Made by a program: the position numbers and the translations under genes. Positions 13,871-19,936 of a DNA stretch of 19,936 nucleotides are shown here, in pieces. The stretch spans positions 1-19,936 of the forward strand of contig REEF01000246.1 in the NCBI GenBank assembly GCA_007695205.1, given 5' to 3'. The stretch comes from Planctomycetaceae bacterium. GTDB taxonomy: Bacteria > Planctomycetota > Planctomycetia > Pirellulales > Pirellulaceae. The notes under the pieces were generated by a model. It made no database searches, was not told where the DNA came from, and was given only the letters and a program-made list of their open reading frames with translations. Every line of letters starts with the position of its first letter. Within the stretch, counting starts at the first letter, position 1.

Positions 13871-15505
13871 ATGCCAAGGAAGGCAAGGACGCATTCAGGA
13901 TGGATCGCCGCCCCGCAGGCCCCGGCCCTGTGGGTTTGTATGGCGCTGCTGTCCGGATGCCAGCATCTTGAACGTACTGCCCATCCGGAACTGCAGCCAT
14001 TCAGCGATGCCGCCGTCGCCGCACTCGACCCGCCCGACCGCCCCACCCCGGCGGTGCCTGAACTGGTTGAACAAACGCTTTACGAACCATCTGGGGTACC
14101 GACGCAAGAGGTCCGTTTCGCTGAATCGCTCGAGGCCGACGATTTCGCTGACTCTCCCGAGGTCGAATATCTACTGCTGTCCGATGTCATTCTTTCGGTC
14201 TACGATTCCTATCCGTTGTTCGAGGTCGCCCTGCGTAAACGAGATGTTGCTGCGGGCAGAGAAATCGCAGCGTGGGGAGAGTTTGATACGGGTTTGAAGG
14301 CCTACAGTGTGACCAATCCGATGGGCTTTTACAAACGCTATCGCACCTCGGCGAAACTGGATCAACCGTTGTACGCGGGTGGCAACGTGTACGCAGGTTA
14401 CAAGATCGGTCGCGGCGCGTTTCATCCGGCTTGGTACGACGATCAAACGGATCTGGGCGGCGAGTTTTCGCTGGGGGTCGGCATGCCTTTGCTGAAAGAT
14501 CGGGTGATCGACCAACGGCGCAGCGGGGTGATGCAAGCATCGCTTGCTCGACAAGCGGTCGAACCGGCGATCCAAGCCGAGTGGCTGACCTTTGTTCGCG
14601 ATGCCTCGCAAACTTACTGGGCTTGGGTCGGCGCCGGGCAAGTTCTGGAAGCCAACCGCGAACTGCTGCGGTTGGCCGAGGATCGGGTCGAGCAGATCGA
14701 GCAGCGGGTGTTGGCCGGCGATCTGGAACGAATCGCTCGGATTGACAACGAGCGTTTGATCGCTTTGCGGGAAACCAAGGTGATCGAATCTCAACGCAAG
14801 TTAGAGATGGCGGCCATCAAGCTGTCGCTGTTCCTTCGCACGCCGGACGGCCGGCCGCAATTGCCGACCGGCGAACTGCTGCCGGAAAGTTTCCCGACGC
14901 CCGACCCTCCCGACAGTCAACAGATGCAGCAGGACATCCAGACCGCCTTGACGACTCGGCCCGAACTGGTCGAATTGGACCTGCTCTTGCAGCAGATCCG
15001 CATCGAGTTGGCTCAGGCAGAGAATTCGCTGCTGCCCAAGCTGGACGCGGTGGTGGGGGTGTCGCAGGATGTCGGTCGGCCGGTCAACGTAAGACGCACG
15101 AAGAGTTTTTTCGAGCTGGAAGCGGGCGTCTACGGCGAAATGCCCCTGCAATGGCGGGAAGCCCGAGGCAAGATCCTTGCCACCCGTGGTAAGCTGATGC
15201 AGGTGAACGCGACTCGCGAATTCATGGCGGACCGAGTCGTCGCCGACGTCCAGGATGCGCTCTCGGCCTTGGAAGCCGCGGTAGGCCAGATCGAACAGGC
15301 GGCCAGGAACCTGCAACTGAGCCGCGAAGCGTTAGAGCTGGGACGCTTCGCCTTCGACGCCGGGGACATCGATCTGATCGTGTTGAACATCTACGAACAA
15401 GCGGTCGCCGACGCGGGGATCGCCTGGATCGAAGCGCAAACGTACTACTTTGCCGCCCAAGCCGATTACCAAGCCGCCTTGGCTCGCGACCCCTTCGCTC
15501 CCTGA
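13871..15505 (+). CDS. TolC-type outer-membrane efflux lipoprotein
   Basis: Outer-membrane channel subunit of 544 residues. The N-terminus is a lipoprotein signal with lipobox LLSGC (26-30), so Cys30 is probably lipidated. A Pro-rich spacer (about 50-80) precedes the two long helical-hairpin repeats of the TolC/OEP fold, seen as Ala/Glu/Arg/Leu-rich stretches (about 215-320 and 370-540). Examples are ANRELLRLAEDRVEQIEQRV and LSREALELGRFAFDAGDIDLI, the latter resembling the C-terminal OEP motif. The ribosome site AGGGA lies just before ATG 13871. It is the last gene of the exporter triad. From 15506 to 15612 no gene is seen. Confidence 0.9.
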   Translation: MPRKARTHSGWIAAPQAPALWVCMALLSGCQHLERTAHPELQPFSDAAVAALDPPDRPTPAVPELVEQTLYEPSGVPTQEVRFAESLEADDFADSPEVEYLLLSDVILSVYDSYPLFEVALRKRDVAAGREIAAWGEFDTGLKAYSVTNPMGFYKRYRTSAKLDQPLYAGGNVYAGYKIGRGAFHPAWYDDQTDLGGEFSLGVGMPLLKDRVIDQRRSGVMQASLARQAVEPAIQAEWLTFVRDASQTYWAWVGAGQVLEANRELLRLAEDRVEQIEQRVLAGDLERIARIDNERLIALRETKVIESQRKLEMAAIKLSLFLRTPDGRPQLPTGELLPESFPTPDPPDSQQMQQDIQTALTTRPELVELDLLLQQIRIELAQAENSLLPKLDAVVGVSQDVGRPVNVRRTKSFFELEAGVYGEMPLQWREARGKILATRGKLMQVNATREFMADRVVADVQDALSALEAAVGQIEQAARNLQLSREALELGRFAFDAGDIDLIVLNIYEQAVADAGIAWIEAQTYYFAAQADYQAALARDPFAP

Positions 15506-15612
15506 TCGGGCGTGTGGGGCGCCCTCGGATCGTCTCGCGGTCGTGAATCGGTCACGCTTCCGTAAGGTGTCCTGCCCACGCTACGGGAAGGGGTCGGGAG
15601 TGGGGTGTTCAG

Positions 15613-16405
15613 TTGGCCTTGACAAGAAGAAATGAACACGTCACTCCCGCTCCCCGACACGATGCGAGTCCCGAGGGCTCCAAGTCTCCCGGAGACGCTG
15701 CCAGTGAGTTGCTAGGGGATCTGTTCCCTACAGCACAGGAGGTTGCGCGGCCGAAGATAGACAGCGATGAGACGTCTGCCCCGCCGGCGTCTCCGCCGAA
15801 TGTCGGCGACATGATCGGTGACCTCTTCGGACTCGGACGCGATTTAGCAAGATCGGCCGATGTGATCGGCCAGGATGTCCTGGCTCTCTCGGAGGAAGAA
15901 GAGCAGCAGGTGGGCCGCGAGTTGCACGAGTTGGTCCGCCAGGTCGTCCCCGTGCTGGAAGCACCTTCCGAGGTGGCTCGAATGAAGCAGTTGGCCCAAC
16001 CGATCCTCGAACAGCGAAAACGGCTCGCCATCGACTACCACTTCCTGGTGCTGGACATGGCCGAGGTCAACGCCTTCGCTCACGCGGGTGGTTACGTGTA
16101 TGTCAGCCAAGGGTTGCTGGACTGGGTACGGACCGATCGCGAGCTGCAATTCGTTCTGGCTCACGAAATCGCCCATGTGGATCTGGCCCACGTCACGAAA
16201 CGAGTCACCTACGCGGCGAGGGCGACTGAGGTGGCCGGGACCGCTGGTGCGGTTCTCACGCAACTTTGAAGAGCACGCATCCGACCCTGAGATGCCGGAA
16301 GACGATGATCTGCCGGGCAAGTTGCTGTGGGAGATCAAGAACCATCTGCAAACGCACCCACCGCCGGCCGAGCGGCTACGCGCGTTGGAGGCGATCGGCG
16401 GGTAG
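15613..16405 (+). pseudogene. M48-family metallopeptidase, broken by internal deletion and frameshift
   Basis: The first part (TTG start at about 15613, 218 codons, stop at 16267-16269) carries the zinc motif HEIAH (LAHEIAHVDLAHVTKR) after a typical M48 segment (AFAHAGGYVYVSQGLLDW). It stops soon after, at AGAVLTQL. Directly afterwards, another frame continues with EEHASDPEMPEDDDLPGKLL and HPPPAERLRALEAIGG (to 16405), which matches the family's C-terminal HPP-x-ERL region. The stretch between, which should hold the third zinc ligand (an E/D in a following helix), is missing. This points to an out-of-frame deletion near 16260-16275. No signal peptide is visible and the start is weak, so the 5' end may also be incomplete. 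Its 3' end overlaps the convergent permease remnant by 30 nt. A second, smaller copy lies at 19530-19656. Confidence 0.75.
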
Positions 16406-17194
16406 CTTGCGGTCGCGCCAACGTACGTCCCGAAAACGCAGGCACGCGTACACGCCGCCAACCACGAGTGCGAACGTCAGCATCAGTGCCAGGCAACTGG
16501 CGACCACGCCCATGCGATTCGTCTCGGCCGGGAAGAAATGTTCGGCCATGTCTTCCTGGCGGTCAGACCCGGCGGGAACATCTCCATGACCCGGTAGATC
16601 GGCCAACGACAAGACGGGGCGTCTCCGGCTCTCCATGACCAACATGCCCTCGAAGGCCCAGCGCGAAGGCATCATCTGAGCCAGCATCGAAACGCCACGG
16701 TTCATTTCGTGCAGCGGATGCAGAACGCCAGCCAGGATGACCATCGGCAGCAGAACCAGCGGCAGGATGGCGATGGCCACTTCGGACGTCTTCGCCACTG
16801 CGGACACCAGCAGGCCGATCGATACCCCGACCAGCGATACCAGGGCCAACAAAGCAAACATCGCCGGCAGGGATCTTTGCAGACCCGCTCCGATGGCGAC
16901 GATCCCCAGCAGGATCAGGCACTGCAGTAAGCACAAACCGCCCAACACGCTGAGCTTGGCCGCCATGAAGCACGGGATCGTCAGAGCCACCATCCGCTCG
17001 CGACGGTAGATCGGCCACTCGCCGACGATCTCCCGCGCGGCATTCGAGCAGCCGAACCACAATGCGGCCAGCGCCGTCAAAAAGATCGTCGTAGCCACCG
17101 CATTGGCTGTTACCGCCCAGTTTTCGGGCGTCGCCTCTTCCGCAGCACGTGCCCCAAAAACGCCCACGATCAGAAAAGCGATGATCGGTGCCTG
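16376..17194 (-). pseudogene. ABC-2 type permease half of a broken FHA-ABC transporter (copy 1)
   Basis: The frame encodes about 270 residues of an ABCG/ABC-2-type membrane domain. These include APIIAFLIVGVFGARAAEEATPENW, TTIFLTALAALWFGCSNAAREI (the conserved segment ahead of an E-x-x-x-x-R-E motif), IYRRERMV, and several membrane helices ending in a Cys-containing last helix. The upstream edge (about 17194) joins directly onto the ATPase domain of the preceding gene but in a different frame. The permease therefore has no start of its own; the GTG at 17167 is only the first available codon. The 3' end overlaps the convergent M48 gene. The same protein segment recurs at 19662-19936. Confidence 0.75.
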
Positions 17195-18321
17195 TCCGCG
17201 GGCAGCCGCAAGCGCGCGGAGAAATACAGGGCCTGAGCGACCGTCAACTGCTCGTGGATGATATCGTCCTGCGGGACGTAGCCGATCAGTCCGCGGAACT
17301 GGTCGTAATTGGCGTACAGATCTTGTCCGTTGAAGAACACGCTACCGGACGTGGGCTGGGCATAGCCGTTCAGCGCATTGAGCAAAGTCGTCTTACCAGC
17401 CCCGCTGGGACCCATCAGCCCGACCAATTCGCCCGGATAGACGGTCAAGGAGACGTCTTCCAGCAGACACCGAGTGTCGACGGATACCGCCACCGCCTGG
17501 GCCTGGACGGAAACATTCCCGCGGCGGTCCTGGCGTTCCAGCCGCCCCTGTACGCCGACCCGGAAACTGAAGCGGCCGATGGTAACGCGGTCGCCAGCCT
17601 CTAGCGGCCTGGGCGCGTGGATCCGTGCGCCATTGACGAACGTCCCGTTGGCGGAATCCAGATCTTCGATCGTCAGACCTTCCGGCGACTGTGTAAGCCG
17701 AGCGTGGCGGCGCGAAACACGGGGATCTTCCAGAACTTCGTCACAGCCGGGCTCGCGCCCCAGGATCGTGACCTGCTGCGTGAGCGACATCAGCATGTGA
17801 GTGTGATTGCCCAGGGACAACCGGCCGCCCAACAGCCGCCCAGCCTCGACCCGCAGCGTGCCGAAGTAGACCGCTTGGCCGGGGCTGAGCTGCGCGCGCT
17901 CGATCTTGTGGTCCAGCGATCCGACCGCCGTCCCGTTGGTAGATCCCAAATCCTCGATCCGTGCCGCATCTTGATCGACGACAATCCTGGCATGATGCGC
18001 CGAGACCATCGGGTAGTCCAGCACCACGTCATTGTCGGCGGCGCGACCGACACGCAGCACCTGCGGCTGGTTGTGTCGCCCGCTCTCCGGCCAAGGCATC
18101 GGCACAGATTGCCCCAGCGTGATCGTGTCACCTGGCGAAATGGTGGTTATCGACTCGATCCGTGAGCGTTTTCGAGGTGCATACCCAGATAACGGTGCTG
18201 CGGAACGGGTGGCCAAACTCCACCATGTTTTGGCACTTGTGGCCGGCGGGGCGACAGTCAAAAAACAACAACACCTAGCTAGGCTACTGCCCCCGTTCTT
18301 ACTATATCCCGGTATTCTCAC
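17170..18321 (-). pseudogene. FHA-FHA-ABC ATPase half of the transporter, truncated at both ends
   Basis: Two forkhead-associated domains are clear: residues about 89-160 (LRVGRAADNDVVLDYPMVSAHHARIV...DLGSTNGTAV) and 186-255 (ILGREPGCDEVLEDPRVSRRHARL...DLDSANGTFVNG). Both have the GR, S-x-x-H and NG phosphothreonine-binding motifs. An ABC ATPase domain begins at about 285, with Walker A GPSGAGKTT (304-312) and Q-loop VPQDD (349-353). The protein then stops after RLRLPAD plus seven out-of-frame residues, so the LSGGQ signature, Walker B and H-loop are absent. At the other end, recognisable sequence starts only at TTISPGDTITLG (about 59-70), which looks like the end of a further FHA domain. Residues 1-57 (from GTG 18321) do not look like family sequence. 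This class of FHA-ABC-permease protein is a single polypeptide in intact form, probably regulated by Ser/Thr kinases. Confidence 0.75.
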
Positions 18322-18339
18322 ACCCTGTTACACGACATT

Positions 18340-18565
18340 CGATGCCGACGCCCTACCGCCGAAAACACAAGGAAAAACAGGGATTCGCGGTGGCATGGTG
18401 GCAGATTCGGTACCCGTTGACACGATAAACTCGCACATCGCCCCCGACCTGGAAACGCTGATCGATGCTTGGCAGGACCTGCCCCCCAAGGCAATACGGG
18501 CGAGCATTTTGGCCATGGTTTGGGCGAGAAGGCAGGCTATATCAGGTGGTGCGTGCCACTCTTGA
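18340..18565 (+). pseudogene. Fragment resembling the C-terminal tail of a planctomycete site-specific recombinase
   Basis: The frame ending at 18565 contains PDLETLIDAWQDLPPKAIRASILAMV (written with breaks this is PDLETLIDAW + QDLPPKAIRASILAMV). From memory this resembles the last residues of planctomycete tyrosine-recombinase-like proteins; I could not verify that. No catalytic domain lies upstream, because the frame runs back into the antisense of the FHA gene. If correct, this is a leftover from an integration event between the two copies of the M48/FHA-ABC locus. The rest of 18322-18739 holds only short, unrecognised frames on both strands. Confidence 0.3.
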
Positions 18566-18739
18566 GTGACGGTAAAACTGGATCGCTACGCTTTCTTGAA
18601 CGGACAACTTCTGGAAATACTGCCCTGCTCGGTGTAGACTTCATTGGGTCGTATGACGAACCGATCATCCACCTAGCGTTTCTTTGGTTGAATCGGTAAG
18701 CTTCATGGTGTGGCAGATTCCAGCGGACAGGTGCGAACG

Positions 18740-18961
18740 ATGAGCGACTACTCCACAATTCTCTTTGCTTCTCCATCATTCGTCGAAGGCGTATCTCGCG
18801 TTGTTGACCTGGGAAACACCCTCGATCAGTACAACGACTGTCCGTCGGGGCAAGAGGCAGATGCGTACGCCCTTTCCGCGGACTGGCGAGCCGTCGGGAG
18901 TGATCTTCGACAAGCCGTCAGAGAGTGGAAGCGGGAGAATCGGGCCGCCGTCGGAAGCTAG
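18740..18961 (+). CDS. Small conserved protein of 73 residues, function unknown
   Basis: The sequence starts MSDYSTILFASPSFVEGVSR, continues VVDLGNTLDQYN, and includes ADAYALSADWRAVGSDLRQAV. It resembles small proteins I recall from many bacteria in which a [FYA]-x-x-PSF-x-EG-x-[AGS]R-x-[LV]D-G-T-L-x-x-YN pattern is followed by a DW-x-x-VG-x-D-[LIM]R helix; no function is known to me. ATG 18740 is preferred over GTG 18710 because the pattern begins there and AGGTG lies 8 nt upstream. It is 36 nt before the DUF2335 gene on the same strand, so the two are probably one transcript. Confidence 0.7.
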   Translation: MSDYSTILFASPSFVEGVSRVVDLGNTLDQYNDCPSGQEADAYALSADWRAVGSDLRQAVREWKRENRAAVGS

Positions 18962-18997
18962 CATTGAATTTTCCCTGCAACGCGTCGGATTCGAAAC

Positions 18998-19522
18998 ATG
19001 GACGAAGAACCCACCCCACGCCCGGACGAGATTTCCCCTCGGCGTGACGCCGACCAAGAGGGATCGGAGCCGGCAGCCGATCAGTCTGCACAGGCGTTCT
19101 TCAGACGCCAGATCGTCAAGACAATTGCCTCCTCGGGGCCCCTGCCCTTGCCGTCTGTCTTGGCGGAATACGACGCGATCGTTCCTGGTTCTGCTGAACG
19201 CATTATCGGATGGGCGGAGAGGCAATCCGAGCATCGCATGTCGCTCGAAAGGTCCGTGGTCGACTCAGATATCCGCCGGTCGTACTTGGGGATGGGGGCT
19301 GGATTCACGATTGCGTTGGTCTTTGGGATTGGCGGCTGTATCGTGGCGGCCTTGGGACAGCCGACGGCAGGTGCCACGATCGCAACCGGATGCATCGTTT
19401 CTCTGGTAAGCGTGTTCGTCTATGGGACCCGTTCCAGGCGGCAGGAACGCCAAGACCGGGCAAAACTCATGTCCGGCCAAGAGCCAAGCCAGGCAGATTC
19501 ATCTGAAGTCAACGACCGTTGA
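18998..19522 (+). CDS. DUF2335 domain membrane protein
   Basis: Protein of 174 residues. After a hydrophilic, acidic N-terminus (1-38) comes the DUF2335 signature SGPLPLPSVLAEYDAIVPGSAERIIGWAERQSEHRMSLE (about 46-84; key words are SGPLP, EYD, PG, AERI and the QxxHR helix). Two membrane helices follow (about 96-117 and 122-141, FTIALVFGIGGCIVAALG and a second), then a basic tail. The family is widespread, often small and isolated, and sometimes found near toxin-like or mobile genes; its role is unknown. ATG 18998 has GGA about 8 nt upstream. The gene ends just before the eroded M48 copy. Confidence 0.82.
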   Translation: MDEEPTPRPDEISPRRDADQEGSEPAADQSAQAFFRRQIVKTIASSGPLPLPSVLAEYDAIVPGSAERIIGWAERQSEHRMSLERSVVDSDIRRSYLGMGAGFTIALVFGIGGCIVAALGQPTAGATIATGCIVSLVSVFVYGTRSRRQERQDRAKLMSGQEPSQADSSEVNDR

Positions 19523-19529
19523 CGATCCA

Positions 19530-19656
19530 CCACATGCCAGGTCCACTTGGAACGGGAACTCACCGGGAGACGCAGGACCAAGGACATCAGACCATGAGCT
19601 GATCGGCCAGGACATCTCGGGTCTCTCGCAGCAGGGGAACTGCAATTCGTCCTGAC
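19530..19656 (+). pseudogene. Eroded second copy of the M48 metallopeptidase (fragments only)
   Basis: Three patches match the gene at 15613-16405 in the same order. CACCGGGAGACGCAGGACCA resembles the SPGDAAS region (about 15684). GATCGGCCAGGACATCTCGG (about 19600) resembles GATCGGCCAGGATGTCCTGG (about 15861), encoding IGQD in both. GAACTGCAATTCGTCCTG (about 19637) resembles GAGCTGCAATTCGTTCTG (about 16141). The sequences between these patches, including most of the catalytic domain, are deleted. Like copy 1, it sits immediately beside, and converges on, a permease fragment. Confidence 0.65.
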
Positions 19657-19661
19657 CATTT

Positions 19662-19936
19662 TGAACAGCACGCCGAACCACAATGCGGCCAGCGCCGTCA
19701 GGAAGATCGTCGTGGCCACCGCATTGGCCACCGCATTGGCCACCGCCATCCAGTTTTCGGGCGTCGCCTCCTCCGCAGCACGTACCCCAAACATCCCCGC
19801 AATCAGCAGGCCGATGATCGGTGCCTGGGCGATCAGGATCGCCGTGTTCGTCGTGTCTCGTGCTTTGACGGCCAACGTCCGCCGCACCAACCTCCACCAT
19901 TGAAGCGGGTCGAAGGGCTTTTCGGTAAGCGGCCCC
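19662..19936 (-). pseudogene. Second copy of the ABC-2 permease segment of an FHA-ABC transporter, running off the right edge
   Basis: Read on the minus strand from the edge, the frame gives PLTEKPFDPLQWWRLVRRTL, then AVKARDTTNTAILIAQAPII, GLLIAGMFGVRAAEEATPEN and ATTIFLTALAALWFG. This closely matches copy 1 (APIIAFLIVGVFGARAAEEA...) and also supplies the part upstream that copy 1 has lost. After ALWFG it diverges into unrelated residues (VLFKMVRT...), where the M48 fragment begins on the other strand. Most of the permease is therefore missing at its 3' end. Whether the 5' part beyond the window is intact cannot be seen. Confidence 0.7.
19715..19738. repeat. 12-bp tandem duplication inside the second permease copy
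   Basis: GCCACCGCATTG occurs twice in tandem (19715-19726 and 19727-19738), followed by a partial third unit GCCACCGCCAT. Read on the minus strand this gives ANAVANAVAT where copy 1 has ANAVAT. The duplication keeps the frame. Confidence 0.8.

Noticed and set aside
18469..18779. Two opposed short frames (18469-18699 plus, 18537-18779 minus)
   Set aside because: Neither is recognisable and they overlap each other; one could be a gene remnant but the sequence gives no way to decide.
1..19936. tRNA or rRNA genes
   Set aside because: No cloverleaf-like or rRNA-like sequence was noticed by eye on either strand; a dedicated search could not be run.

Overview
The window looks like a chromosomal segment of a planctomycete, probably a Pirellulaceae-like bacterium. 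I infer this from gene content, not from a search. The indicators are a pair of Gfo/Idh/MocA oxidoreductases (one with a Tat signal), a secreted HEAT-repeat protein, an FHA-ABC transporter, a CaMKII-association-domain (NTF2-like) protein, a DUF2335 protein, GC-rich DNA, and several structured intergenic repeats of the sort scattered through planctomycete genomes.

Layout. (1) Positions 1-3239, minus strand: a compact three-gene ubiquitin-like conjugation operon. Its order of transcription is a fused ubiquitin-like/E2 protein, an E1-like activating enzyme, and a membrane-anchored JAMM peptidase that runs off the left edge. This is the most notable system in the window. (2) 3240-4073: an intergenic stretch with four copies of a short repeat and a cluster of hairpins. 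(3) 4074-6365, minus strand: a secreted HEAT-repeat protein and a class IV PLP aminotransferase. (4) 6366-6780: a divergent intergenic region with a long inverted repeat and a string of hairpins ending in T8. (5) 6781-9340, plus strand: two overlapping Gfo/Idh/MocA genes, the first apparently lacking the EKP catalytic motif and the second Tat-exported. A small NTF2-like gene converges on them (9342-9725). (6) 9726-10188: a near-perfect 27-bp-arm inverted repeat and a 12-bp palindrome ahead of the next operon. (7) 10189-15505, plus strand: a type I secretion-like triad of ABC exporter, HlyD-type adaptor and TolC-type outer-membrane lipoprotein. The ABC subunit has three His-rich tracts and an ATPase domain lacking several catalytic residues. 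(8) 15613-19936: a decayed region. An M48 metallopeptidase and a convergent FHA-ABC/ABC-2 permease gene are each broken by internal deletion. A second, more eroded copy of the same convergent pair lies at 19530-19936. Between the copies are two intact small genes (a 73-aa protein and a DUF2335 membrane protein) and a possible recombinase tail.

How genes may work together. The E1 would activate a ubiquitin-like modifier, the E2 would carry and transfer it, and the JAMM peptidase would mature or remove it at the membrane. No free modifier is visible, so it is either outside the window or is the Ubl domain fused to the E2. The ABC/HlyD/TolC genes should form one trans-envelope conduit. No tRNA, rRNA, CRISPR array or intact mobile element was seen.
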